Shown here piece by piece: positions 8,883 through 16,851 of a stretch of 64,000 bases of DNA (its first letter is position 1; each line of letters begins with the position of its first letter). The notes under the pieces are model-generated. The model was given only the letters and a program-made list of their open reading frames with translations, was not told the origin of the DNA and did no database searches. Origin of the DNA: Haloprofundus halobius (GTDB taxonomy: Archaea > Halobacteriota > Halobacteria > Halobacteriales > Haloferacaceae); assembly GCF_020097835.1 (NCBI RefSeq), contig NZ_CP083666.1:2976001-3040000 (forward strand), given 5' to 3'. The position numbers were made by a program, and so were the translations under genes.

Positions 8883-8979
8883 GATCTTCGCGCTCGCGCC
8901 CGGTTTTCAATTAGCCACCTGCAAGCGGGCGCAGGGCGCGGATCGTATCACGCGTTGAGCGGCGTGTCCGGCTTTTTTT
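8883..8979 (+). terminator. Long imperfect hairpin followed by a second hairpin and T-run
   Basis: Bases 8883-8902 and 8926-8944 form an imperfect GC-rich stem of about 19 bp. Just after it, CACGC (8949-8953) pairs with GCGTG (8962-8966) and is followed by seven T (8973-8979). On the plus strand this is terminator-like, yet no plus-strand gene lies upstream within the intergenic region. It could therefore be the end of an unannotated non-coding RNA. Structure is by eye only. Confidence 0.35.
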
Positions 8980-9216
8980 CTCCCGTTCTGGCCGGGAAGT
9001 ACGTGCATAGGAACATCAGCCACTTAAGAATGTTTGGAATGCTATGAGTTTGCATACCATACTAGTTCTCTGTAGTGAAAGGATATGTTGCTGCTCTGTT
9101 TCAGAAGCTGACAGATGTGCGCGTTGTCAAACGCGATTTGGTGACGGACGTGTCTACAAATACATTACAATTGTTGGCGAGCGTGGTTCTACCTGTTCAT
9201 ATTCTACTCCCAGATC

Positions 9217-9224
9217 TTTAAATA
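9217..9224 (+). promoter_or_regulatory. TATA box for the 9252 gene
   Basis: TTTAAATA sits 28-35 bp upstream of the ATG at 9252, a textbook spacing for a nearly leaderless haloarchaeal transcript. Confidence 0.6.
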
Positions 9225-9251
9225 CGCACTTTGGTATTATGAAGGGGCAAT

Positions 9252-10022
9252 ATGACCGCCCAACCTCCAAACGGTACACAGCAAGGCAACAGCACCCAGA
9301 CTCCTCCAAACGGGGGTATCTACGTCCCTCCACCTGTCTTCGCGCAACTCGAAGCACTCCGTGAATCGGGAGTCGTCAACATGTATACCGAGGTCCACGC
9401 TGGCCTCGAGCACTTTGGATTCGAAGAGGCTCGGGAGTGGCTCGAATCGAATCCTGAGTTGTACGTCGAAGGATTCACGAAGGGCTTTGCCCCGACCAAT
9501 CCAGATGCCGTCGAAGAGATCGACTCCGACGCGTTGCGCGAGTCGGTCCCCGACGAACCACCGTCGCCTACGCGCGCAGACGCGAGTACCCCTAACGAAC
9601 AGTATCTCTTGGACAATCTCCAGGGTCTGCGGCGCTTCTCGGAGCGAGCAGAGGAGTACTACAGCCACGGAACTTGGCGGGAGACCGCACCCCTGACAGA
9701 CGAAGAACTCGAACTGGCGGATCTGTTCGACGTCGCTGCTGACTGCGAACCCCAAATGTGTTACCGCAATGCGCTCCTCACGGCAGCGACCTTCGGCGAA
9801 TCCTACGACGTGACGTACGTCGAGGGCTACGTCAAGACCAGTTCGTTCGCTTCGTCGATCGAGCATGCTTGGGTCGAACTCCGAGGGAAGGTTGTCGAGT
9901 TGACGTTCCCCGAAGGACCGCAACCGGAAACCGACGCGGCGTACCTCGGGGTCGAATTCCCGGTCGAAGACGTCAAAGCGAAAATCTTCCGCGAAGGAAT
10001 CGCAGAACCACTGGTCGACTGA
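9252..10022 (+). CDS. Hypothetical protein with papain/transglutaminase-like C-terminal domain
   Basis: This 256-aa protein starts with a Pro/Gln/Asn-rich low-complexity leader (residues 1-22). A helical segment follows (about 25-80) with repeated acidic-aromatic pattern (GLEHFGFEEAREWLESNPEL). After a Pro-rich linker, the C-terminal part (about 150-250) has a Cys-Asn pair (QMCYRNAL) and then YVEGYV... IEHAWVEL... VVELTFP. That pattern of Cys, a GY strand and a His followed by an aromatic is typical of papain/transglutaminase-like folds seen in phage proteins. Candidate catalytic residues are the Cys in CYRN and the His in EHAW. It may be a protease or peptidase-like protein of a mobile element. 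Assignment is tentative. Confidence 0.6.
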   Translation: MTAQPPNGTQQGNSTQTPPNGGIYVPPPVFAQLEALRESGVVNMYTEVHAGLEHFGFEEAREWLESNPELYVEGFTKGFAPTNPDAVEEIDSDALRESVPDEPPSPTRADASTPNEQYLLDNLQGLRRFSERAEEYYSHGTWRETAPLTDEELELADLFDVAADCEPQMCYRNALLTAATFGESYDVTYVEGYVKTSSFASSIEHAWVELRGKVVELTFPEGPQPETDAAYLGVEFPVEDVKAKIFREGIAEPLVD

Positions 10023-10292
10023 CTTCCGGTCGTCAGTTAACTCGATTGTAAAGACCGCCTTTACACTCTGCTCAACGATTTGCCCGCTCGTTCTCCATGG
10101 GTAGTACTCGGGAACCCCCTAAAACGGGGCGGACCCCCAAGACGAACTCTGTACTGAGATAGGCGGCTAGTCGCAGAACTTTCGATGCACTCCAGGTCCA
10201 GATACTGACTGTAGTGGTAGACAGAGTAGAATGGTATCTCCAGCTCTTCGTGGTTGCAGGTGATTCGGTGCATCACTGAATGAGTTCCGAAT

Positions 10293-11033
10293 TCATCCAC
10301 TTGGGAGGACGATTTCCATCGAGACACCAAGGTTATCGTCTTTCTCCGAAACCCCTGTAGGCAGCGCAGGATACGCTGGCTCTTCCCGCCGAGGACCAAG
10401 GGTCAGTTGTTCAGCCGTATATGCAAGAATCGCCGCATCGATAACGTCGTCGAGACGGCCTTTCGAGATTCGATGATGCCACTCGCCTTCTTCCTCGCGT
10501 TCTTGAACGAGTTCCATAACCGTTTCCTGCAAATCCGAGGTGTCATTGAGTACCTCGAGACGCTCTTTTCGGCCCTCTACACTATTTTTCGATTCGAGCG
10601 AACGGCCAGTCAGCTCTGCGAAGCAGATCTCTGGATGACTCTCGTAGATTTTGTCTGTGGCCTCGGGATGTTCTTGGAGGAAGACGTCGACCTCTCGAAT
10701 CCGCGGGAAGAGCCACCAGCTCTGACTCCCGAGCGATTCGTCGTTCAGCTCTCGTGCGCGGTCGTAGTCGTCCATTTCGACCACCTCGCGAGACGGTATC
10801 GAGAAAACCGTGCTGCCCCGGTTAGTGAGGCGTTCCTTCGCTTCGACGTCACAGGCCCGGACTCCCGACTCGGGAAGCCCGATAGGGATGTCAACCAGGA
10901 TAGACCGTACATCTGCGCCATATTCATGCCACACATTCAAAATCGAGGGTTCGGTAGCAATCTTGGTCGTCTCACCAGTCTTTACGACGACCCAACAGCC
11001 TCCTGCCCAATCGACACCCAGATACGATGCCAT
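10293..11033 (-). CDS. DUF429 family protein (RNase H-like fold)
   Basis: I start this gene at the ATG at 11033 (246 aa) rather than the TTG at 11045. The N-terminus LGVDWAGG carries the conserved acidic residue of the first strand, followed by VDIPIGLP and RACDVEAKERL, then SHPEICFAEL (about 150) and DDVIDAAILAYTA near the C-terminus. These are hallmarks of DUF429 proteins, which have a predicted RNase H-like fold and are common in haloarchaea. The biochemical role is not established; a nuclease role is plausible from the fold. It is convergent with the 9252 gene and separated from it by about 270 bp that hold a short G/C hairpin but no gene. Confidence 0.8.
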   Translation of the reverse strand: MASYLGVDWAGGCWVVVKTGETTKIATEPSILNVWHEYGADVRSILVDIPIGLPESGVRACDVEAKERLTNRGSTVFSIPSREVVEMDDYDRARELNDESLGSQSWWLFPRIREVDVFLQEHPEATDKIYESHPEICFAELTGRSLESKNSVEGRKERLEVLNDTSDLQETVMELVQEREEEGEWHHRISKGRLDDVIDAAILAYTAEQLTLGPRREEPAYPALPTGVSEKDDNLGVSMEIVLPSG

Positions 11034-11143
11034 AGAGCCCCCCAACCAACGGTATGTCTTAACTGAAGGGGTAATGAGGTCCTCGCTTGGACGTTGGTAC
11101 CTTGTTCGACGGTGCTCGATCGATGGTCGTGATGTAAGTCGCT

Positions 11144-11812
11144 CTACTCGACGTGAGATAGATACCGTTCTTCGTTGTCTAGGATACGGGAAATAGTCCC
11201 GGCACTGACTCCGGTCTCATCTTCGATTTCAGACCACGTTGCACCGTTCTCGCGCATCTGAAGAACCGTGAGAGCAGTATCGAACTTCCCCGGATCTGGT
11301 TCGAGGTACCGTTTATCTGAATCGAGTCGGAACCCAAACGGTGGACGCCCCTGCCAGTACCCGTTGTCGACGCGTTCCTGGACCTTCTTCTTGGCTTTCT
11401 GTATCTCGCGACGTTTGGTGACGTCGTCCATGTAGTTCCGGATCATCTCGATGAGCCAGGACTCGTCGTCAGTGAATTCGACTCGTCCGTCGGTGGTCGT
11501 CCAGAGTTCGACGTCCCACTCGTCGAGGTCGTAGTAGAACATCGAACGTTCTCGCTTGTCTCGGGAGAGACGATCGCGGTCACGAACGACGAGTACGTCG
11601 ACTTCACCCGTTTCGAGCTCAGCTTGCATTTCGAGGTACTCAGGGCGCTCTGCATCGAAACCGGACGAACGCTGCCCGTCGTCGTAGATGTTTAGGAGTG
11701 CAAATCCCTCTCGATCGGCTAGGTTTCGGATTTCTCGCTTCTGATCGGGGATACTGGCGTCGCTGGTTTGGGAGAGACGAGTGTATCCGACGGCAGACTT
11801 CGTATCACTCAT
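11144..11812 (-). CDS. Serine recombinase (resolvase/invertase family)
   Basis: The ATG at 11812 gives 222 aa; a TTG at 11821 is the alternative. The N-terminal catalytic domain shows the nucleophile serine in YTRLSQ (about residue 14), the Arg-rich block VVRDRDRLSRDKRE (about 75-88), and the YxGxxR-like region QRSSGFDAERPEY. The C-terminal part (about 150-222) has a helix-turn-helix (ATWSEIEDETGVSAGTISRIL). Serine recombinases of this size perform resolution or inversion rather than large-element integration. Its start overlaps the stop of a short AbrB-like gene by 8 bases, so the two are probably co-translated. Confidence 0.9.
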   Translation of the reverse strand: MSDTKSAVGYTRLSQTSDASIPDQKREIRNLADREGFALLNIYDDGQRSSGFDAERPEYLEMQAELETGEVDVLVVRDRDRLSRDKRERSMFYYDLDEWDVELWTTTDGRVEFTDDESWLIEMIRNYMDDVTKRREIQKAKKKVQERVDNGYWQGRPPFGFRLDSDKRYLEPDPGKFDTALTVLQMRENGATWSEIEDETGVSAGTISRILDNEERYLSHVE

Positions 11813-11972
11813 CGTCTTCAACCACCTCCATCGTCAGCTTCGACGCGCTGGCTAGGTTCCACTCGACTGTTCTCCCGTCGAGATCGAGACTGTCGGCGAA
11901 GGCCTTCGGGATGGTGACTTTGTACTGTCCGTTCTTGCCCTGACTGACTCTCGTTTGGTTCGTTTTCGGCAT
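11805..11972 (-). CDS. AbrB/SpoVT-type DNA-binding protein (55 aa)
   Basis: This short gene reads from ATG at 11972 to TGA at 11805. The protein has the swapped-hairpin AbrB signature: TRVSQGKNGQYKVTIPKAFADSL followed by a second beta pair (VEWNLA... LTMEVVED). AbrB proteins bind DNA as dimers and typically regulate their own promoter or serve as antitoxin-like regulators. The stop lies inside the start of the serine recombinase, making a two-gene unit. The divergent region upstream (11973-12191) contains an inverted repeat that could be its operator. Confidence 0.75.
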   Translation of the reverse strand: MPKTNQTRVSQGKNGQYKVTIPKAFADSLDLDGRTVEWNLASASKLTMEVVEDDE

Positions 11973-12021
11973 CTCTCTTACTAGCCATTATACAATGCCT
12001 CAATTTAGGGCTATTGGAGAT

Positions 12022-12049
12022 CACTCCGAAAACCTGCATTTCTGGAGTG
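12022..12049. promoter_or_regulatory. Inverted repeat in divergent intergenic region, possible AbrB operator
   Basis: CACTCC (12022-12027) and GGAGTG (12044-12049) are perfect inverted copies separated by 16 bp. A GATC lies directly at the left arm (12019-12022). The region separates the AbrB-recombinase unit from the divergent adenine methylase gene, so a shared operator is plausible. This is inference from position only. Confidence 0.35.
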
Positions 12050-12191
12050 AGGGTTCTGAGAGATCTCGTCGAAGGCGAATTACACTTCCGAAAACTCCAT
12101 GTTCCGACACACCAGAGTCCACGATATATCTCCGCTGGAAGCGTCCAGCTCAATCGAAACATCCTCTTTGTAGGAACATATCTTCCAACAA

Positions 12192-13250
12192 GTGCCTACT
12201 CAGCGGGACCGAATCTGGTCTGCGACCCTTCAATTGATCGAATGGAACAGGTCGTTCACTGCATCTCAGGTCAGAGATGCGATTGACGGTAAGGCCCCCT
12301 CAGAGAGAACCGTACGGAACACACTCGACGCAATGGAATCTCTGGGCTTCTTGGAGAGTGACGGTGGGAGGGGGCGTGCACCCCGGGTCTTCTATCCCGT
12401 AGAGGCCGACCCAGCCGTCGAGACTCCGGGATACACACCACGGGCGAGCAACCAGTCTGGAACGTTTCCGTATCCTGGCTCCAAGAGTCACCTTTCGAGG
12501 TGGATTGTCGACGTCATGCCGACACACGATACTTACGTCGAGGTGTTCGGGGGTTCGGCAGGGGTACTCTACAACAAGCCCAACTCAAAGTACGAAGTCT
12601 ACAACGACGTCAACGACGATTTGACGCAGTTCTTCACTGTCCTCCGTGATCGCCCCGACGATCTTGCCGAGTGGCTTCAGACGGTCCCGTACTCGCGCAC
12701 ACAGTACAACACGTGGGTCGAAGAGTTCTACGCTGGGCATCGTCCAGACGATGCTATCGAACGAGCGGGCCGATTCTTTTCTCTGCGCTACATGCAAAGT
12801 CTCGGTGTTTCCAACGCTCCTAACGGCTTCAAGGTGCGCGCAAAACGGTCGCCGGCTCGGACGTTCGATAACGCCAAGCGACGAATTCCCGAGCTGGCAG
12901 ATCGGTTCCGTGATGTCACGATCGAAAACCAGCACTATCGAGAGATCCTGACAGGGTACGACGATTCGAGTGTAGACGTCCTCTTCTATGCTGATCCGCC
13001 CTATATCGGATCCGAGGACCACTACAACACCGAGTTCGATCACGAGGACTTCGTCGACTGCCTGCGGGAGGTAGACGGTGATTGGATCGTCTCGTACTCG
13101 ACTATACCGGACGGCCTTGAGGATTACACTGTCGTCGAACACCAGAGCCAGCATCGCATGCGTCGAGGTTCCGGTGCTATCGACGAGCACCTCGTCTGCA
13201 ACTTCGATCCGGCAGACCGGCTCTCATTCAGGGCTACAATCGGTGACTGA
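12192..13250 (+). CDS. Dam-family N6-adenine DNA methyltransferase with winged-helix N-terminus
   Basis: This 352-aa protein starts at GTG. Residues 1-75 form a winged-helix-like domain (FTASQVRDAI... SERTVRNTLDAMESLGFLE). The catalytic domain (about 88-352) is D12-class: the SAM-binding motif FPYPGSK (about 91), VEVFGGSAGV (about 118), and the catalytic DPPY motif (about 266) are present. It transfers methyl to adenine N6; relatives of this class often recognise GATC. No cognate endonuclease gene is adjacent, so it looks like an orphan methylase of a mobile element, possibly protecting or regulating it. Confidence 0.92.
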   Translation: MPTQRDRIWSATLQLIEWNRSFTASQVRDAIDGKAPSERTVRNTLDAMESLGFLESDGGRGRAPRVFYPVEADPAVETPGYTPRASNQSGTFPYPGSKSHLSRWIVDVMPTHDTYVEVFGGSAGVLYNKPNSKYEVYNDVNDDLTQFFTVLRDRPDDLAEWLQTVPYSRTQYNTWVEEFYAGHRPDDAIERAGRFFSLRYMQSLGVSNAPNGFKVRAKRSPARTFDNAKRRIPELADRFRDVTIENQHYREILTGYDDSSVDVLFYADPPYIGSEDHYNTEFDHEDFVDCLREVDGDWIVSYSTIPDGLEDYTVVEHQSQHRMRRGSGAIDEHLVCNFDPADRLSFRATIGD

Positions 13251-14075
13251 TTGTCCTTGCCTTCATGTTCTCGCTGTGAGATCCATGTTCGGAATCAGGC
13301 CTTCTATGAAGTATCCTCCCAGCGATAGAGATGGAAGACTAGTAGGAGATGTCGTGACGTTCGTTGAAGAGACGAGTCGGCCACCTAACTCGGGAATCAG
13401 AGAAGGCGGAGAACTATGAAAGAATTCGCTCATGATTGATGTCTGAGGATTAGGGACACACAGAGTGTGACTTCCAGTGTGGCCGCTCGAGAGGGGGGTC
13501 GGGGATGCCCGCGAGAATTTTCAGGCTCGATAGGTCCAAACAACTAATTGAAATACAATGTAATTAATTTGTATGTGTTCCCACTACGGGTTAGGTATGA
13601 GGTGGGTAGTAATAAGTGTATCTGCGTTATTAGTCTTGGCGAGGAGGGGTGGGACCCCCTTCGCGTAGGCTCAGACTGGAAGTGGCACTCTGTGTGTGTA
13701 TGTAGGCAGATTGACTTGACAAATTTCGTATCTCGGGCGGATAATTTCGGCAGTAAGGCCCCCGAGAAATTCTGCGGTCGTTCCCATTCGACTCTACCGG
13801 TGTTCTCCACCGCGAGAACTCCCCCGAGGGCGAGAACTGGAGCCGCTGCAAACCCAGCGCGAATACTCCTCTGAGGGTCGACGAACTCGAACTCGCCGCT
13901 GACACCGACGTGATTTCGACTCTAGTGAGAGTTTTCGGAACTCATCTCGCCGAGATTCCTCACCGGTCTGACGACCCGGTGTATCGAAGATTTCTGATGA
14001 CCGACCTCTCCACGTCACCATCATCAATATCACTCTCCACGAGGAACGATAGGACGATAGAGGATTCTGACTGAA
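13251..14075. other. 825-bp non-coding region carrying a MITE-like inverted repeat
   Basis: No gene is supported. The segment holds a large imperfect inverted repeat (13456-13699, listed separately) with an AT-rich centre. Frames of about 90-110 codons cross it but have no protein-like composition or promoter spacing. Confidence 0.5.
13456..13699. repeat. Imperfect inverted repeat about 45 bp long, MITE-like
   Basis: The left arm (about 13456-13500) and the right arm (about 13655-13699) are inverted copies with a few mismatches. The outer parts read ACACACAGAGTG and, on the other strand, ACACACACAGAGTG, followed by ACTTCCAG in both. The inner ends are G-rich and C-rich blocks that also pair. 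The total size of about 245 bp, non-coding content and AT-rich centre fit a miniature inverted-repeat element. I could not see a target-site duplication. Confidence 0.5.
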
Positions 14076-14309
14076 ATGATTGGAACTGAGCAGGAACAGA
14101 TCAACGGGGTACGTGACGTATTGGGACCTCGGCAGTGCGCAGTGTTACTCATCAGTACGGCGATGGTCGCAATTGGGTGTCTGGGTCTCGTTGGTGTGAT
14201 CGCAGCGAGTCCTCTGTTGATAGGGGGGCTTCTGGGAGCTACCGCTGTCCTCACTTTCTATACGGTCAGATTAGGCGCTCAAATTAGTGACTTGGATTCC
14301 TCGGGCTAG
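14076..14309 (+). CDS. Small membrane protein with two hydrophobic segments
   Basis: This 77-aa protein has a short polar N-terminus and two transmembrane-like stretches, about residues 22-44 (AVLLISTAMVAIGCLGLVGVIA) and 46-66. It is probably an inner-membrane protein of unknown role. There is no recognised family, and the only support is the membrane-like composition, so it could be spurious. Confidence 0.4.
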   Translation: MIGTEQEQINGVRDVLGPRQCAVLLISTAMVAIGCLGLVGVIAASPLLIGGLLGATAVLTFYTVRLGAQISDLDSSG

Positions 14310-14325
14310 CTAAATCTTCTCAGTT
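14306..14325 (+). repeat. Direct repeat copy 1 (20 bp)
   Basis: CTAGCTAAATCTTCTCAGTT recurs at 15777-15796 with one mismatch. The two copies flank the 14483-15541 gene at a distance of 1471 bp. Confidence 0.45.
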
Positions 14326-14454
14326 CCGTTCACCCGGATTTCAGTATGGTCTCCTCACAAAATTAGTGTGAGGAAAATCGCACGAGAGTAGTTTCGGGAT
14401 TTTCTCGTGACGAGTCAGTCTTGGACTGGTGTTCACTTCGAGAGACCAAAGCCG

Positions 14455-14460
14455 TTTATT
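14455..14460 (+). promoter_or_regulatory. TATA-like element for the 14483 gene
   Basis: TTTATT lies 23-28 bp upstream of the ATG at 14483, supporting that start over the longer frame beginning at 14429. Confidence 0.45.
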
Positions 14461-14482
14461 TCACCATGGCATTCTCAAATAT

Positions 14483-15541
14483 ATGTCCGCTAACCGAACC
14501 TCTCCTCTAAGTACTCGCGGTGAACGCCCTGCGTCCGATACTGACCAGATCCTCGTCCCAGTCGTGGATATCTCTGAAAACCCGACCGTTGACTGGTATA
14601 CGCCTCGGCAATTCGAACAGTTGTACGGATACCCTTACGACGCACCCGAGACGGTCGTCCATCCGCGAACGCTCGAAGAACTCGGTCGTGAACGACAACT
14701 CCGGCTGACTGAGCCCCGAATGGATGCCTTCCACCGACTCGCACGCCTCTGGAACGGAGAGGCCGTCAGACATGGCGATGTCCACCTGCTTGCCGACGCC
14801 ATCCCGTCTTGGAGTGATGTGTTCGGGGATCTCGATCAGGGACAGCTCGAAGCAATGAAGACGACGGTCACTCCTGCTGACGAGGTGTTCGTCCAAGCGT
14901 TCAGTGAGTACGACTGGGCGACGACGGAGCACCGGAATCGACAATTCCTGAAGCCAACGACGATACTGCGTCGAACGGTCGAGTACGATCTCGAGGAGCG
15001 TTGCCGGACGTTAATTAACGAGCGGGACGAGTTCCCAAGCCTCGTCGGAGATCCTCACGAAGGTCTGAAACACCGTGTCAGCGTCGGTCTCGAAGTGGCC
15101 AGAGCAACGTTCGAGCACGGTCGCGAGGTCGAGACGTACGTCGATTTCGGTATCAACCAGTACACCGTCGACATCGTGGAGCGAGAGGTGCACCGAACGG
15201 TTCTCGGCGAGGTGTTGACGGATCACAACAACAACCGCCTGTATCGCTCCACGATGGCGAAACTCGTCGACATCGGGTTACCAGCGGTGCTCGTCTTCGA
15301 CTCGCGTTCGACCCTCAGACGCGTCTGTAACCACTGGTACGACCGTGGTTACGACGTCCCGGGTGCTCCCTTTACAAGCGCACCACGAATGGGCTGGCTG
15401 CGAGAGAAGTTCCACGACGCGGCGCACGACAATACTCGTGATTGGGTCGTCGAGGACGTATTTACGATTACTCAACTCTGGGATCAAGTCTTCGCGGAGG
15501 ACCCACCGAGACGCAGAGATGTTATAGCATTAAACTGGTAG
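14483..15541 (+). CDS. Hypothetical protein, possible PD-(D/E)XK-like fold
   Basis: The ATG at 14483 (352 aa) is preferred because of the TATA element just upstream. The protein is soluble and acidic. The middle-to-C-terminal part (about 210-290) has alternating strands with acidic residues: ETYVDFGINQYTVDIVE, then TVLGEVLTDHNNN, then LPAVLVFDSRSTL. That order of Asp, Glu and a strand loosely recalls a restriction-endonuclease-like core, but no catalytic lysine is obvious. It stands alone between two copies of a 20-bp direct repeat. Function not recognised. Confidence 0.65.
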   Translation: MSANRTSPLSTRGERPASDTDQILVPVVDISENPTVDWYTPRQFEQLYGYPYDAPETVVHPRTLEELGRERQLRLTEPRMDAFHRLARLWNGEAVRHGDVHLLADAIPSWSDVFGDLDQGQLEAMKTTVTPADEVFVQAFSEYDWATTEHRNRQFLKPTTILRRTVEYDLEERCRTLINERDEFPSLVGDPHEGLKHRVSVGLEVARATFEHGREVETYVDFGINQYTVDIVEREVHRTVLGEVLTDHNNNRLYRSTMAKLVDIGLPAVLVFDSRSTLRRVCNHWYDRGYDVPGAPFTSAPRMGWLREKFHDAAHDNTRDWVVEDVFTITQLWDQVFAEDPPRRRDVIALNW

Positions 15542-16001
15542 GTTATGTTTCCACACTTACTCGGTCACTCGCGTGGATCGCAACACGTTACCCATATTTA
15601 ACTGGACTTTCAGACCGGCTAGCTTTCGTCAGAAACGGGTGTCTCAACCCTTTCCGAAGGCTGGAATCGGTGCGGAATGAGTTTTTGAGTTCTCAGACTA
15701 TGTAAAATATCCGACTGATATCAGAATCTTCTCGGTCAATACGTCTATCGTGAGGGTCCTGACGAGAGTAACCAGACTAGCTAAATATTCTCAGTTAGCT
15801 TCTCCAACTGGGAGTTCGCGAACCCCTTCGACTCTCAGTAGGTCTCGATCACTCTCAGTGAGGTTTGAGTGGCCAAGCACTCTCTGGCCAGAGACGAGTA
15901 GAATACGAGGAGATGATGTTGAAGCCGCTGTCCGCTGACAACTGTCGTCCTAGCTATTTCTTCTCGCTGCGTTGTGTCCCTCCCTCACCACCAACTGTTC
16001 T
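15542..16001. other. Intergenic region with second direct-repeat copy
   Basis: No gene is supported. It includes the second 20-bp repeat at 15777-15796. The right end is the downstream region of the convergent DUF7344 gene. Confidence 0.4.
15777..15796 (+). repeat. Direct repeat copy 2 (20 bp)
   Basis: CTAGCTAAATATTCTCAGTT matches 14306-14325 in 19 of 20 positions. It may mark the far end of an inserted segment holding the 14483 gene. Confidence 0.45.
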
Positions 16002-16436
16002 CTACTGAGGGAGCGATTCGAGAATAGCAGTATAGGTCTGCCACACACGGGTGAACTCGGGACCACGGTCGACGAGGCGGCTATCTGGGTCGTATGACAC
16101 GACGTCGCCATCGCGATAAGTGGGAAGATGGGATTGTACGAGGGCGATATAGACACGTTTTCGCTGGTCCGATTTTAGTTCCTCTGGACTGCACTCGTAT
16201 TCGGCGCAAGCGACACGTTCGGCGAGTGTCGAGGTAGACAATGGCGTCTGTTCGGCAGCGGCGAGTTCTTCCAGGATCAGCTGCCGGCGTTTGGGAGCGA
16301 TCAGTTCGAGTATTTCAGTCACAGGAAGGTCTTCGTCTTCCTGTGGTCGAAGATTTGACGACCCCGTGAAGAGCCGCACGAGGTATTGTACTGAACGGGT
16401 AAACAGCGATGTCTCTGATGGTGTTTTTGTCGTCAT
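16002..16436 (-). CDS. DUF7344-type winged-helix protein
   Basis: This 144-aa protein matches the haloarchaeal DUF7344 pattern. From about residue 42 it has a winged helix: LELIAPKRRQLILEELA, then LSTSTLAERVA, then KRVYIALVQSHLPTYRDGDVVSYD and VDRGPEF. It is probably a transcription regulator; the wing is the segment around DGDVVSYD. Such proteins often sit near recombination-prone or surface-related loci. It is a single gene starting at ATG 16436. Confidence 0.75.
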   Translation of the reverse strand: MTTKTPSETSLFTRSVQYLVRLFTGSSNLRPQEDEDLPVTEILELIAPKRRQLILEELAAAEQTPLSTSTLAERVACAEYECSPEELKSDQRKRVYIALVQSHLPTYRDGDVVSYDPDSRLVDRGPEFTRVWQTYTAILESLPQ

Positions 16437-16851
16437 CGTGTTCTGGGCGAGCGATCGGTGCTCGTCAGATTTCGACTGGCACCGACCGCGTCAGCCAATT
16501 CTTCAGGTCGACTAGCATTAAGTCCACGGACCAGCCCCTCTCGAAGCGGTCGCATGTTTCCTTTATCTCTCCCCCTGCTCAGATTGTTAGACCACCCCTG
16601 TGCTATCCGTTAGTTCGAATAACTACGTTAGAGCAGCGCTGGGCACTCTAAACGGTACTTAGGGTTTATGTCGAAACACCAGAGTGGTCCGTTCGAGGTG
16701 CTCGGGCTACGAACGCTACGGTACGAAGGGCCGGCGGAACTACCCGTGCTCCGAGAGAATGTATGCACCAGAAAACGCACACTTCCAACCATCGAGATAG
16801 ACGTATCACGCCGCTACACGACTACAGGACCCACACGCGGAGGTATCTCGC
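16437..16851. other. Intergenic region between divergent regulator and HNH gene
   Basis: No gene is clearly supported. A 65-codon frame at 16668-16865 runs into the HNH start but looks non-protein-like. The region should hold the minus-strand promoter of the DUF7344 gene and the plus-strand promoter of the HNH gene (GGGTTTATG near 16660-16670 is a candidate). Confidence 0.4.
16839..16844 (+). promoter_or_regulatory. Strong Shine-Dalgarno site deciding the GTG start at 16852
   Basis: GGAGGT ends 7 bases before the GTG at 16852. Most genes in this window look leaderless or lack such a site, so this strong ribosome-binding site supports the non-ATG start and implies a leadered transcript. Confidence 0.6.

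Larger units (their letters stand above)
8711..9251. other. GC-rich non-coding region upstream of integrase and 9252 gene
   Basis: No gene is supported. The left half is GC-rich and contains strong secondary structure (annotated separately at 8883-8979). The right half becomes AT-rich and carries the promoter of the gene at 9252. Given its place behind an integrase gene, it could hold an attachment site or a small RNA. Confidence 0.4.

Noticed and set aside
8346-9047. 233-codon plus-strand frame
   Set aside because: It is antisense to the integrase and continues into a non-coding area; low acidic content unlike the real genes.
13548-13874. 108-codon frame in the MITE region
   Set aside because: It spans the right arm of the inverted repeat and has no protein-like character.
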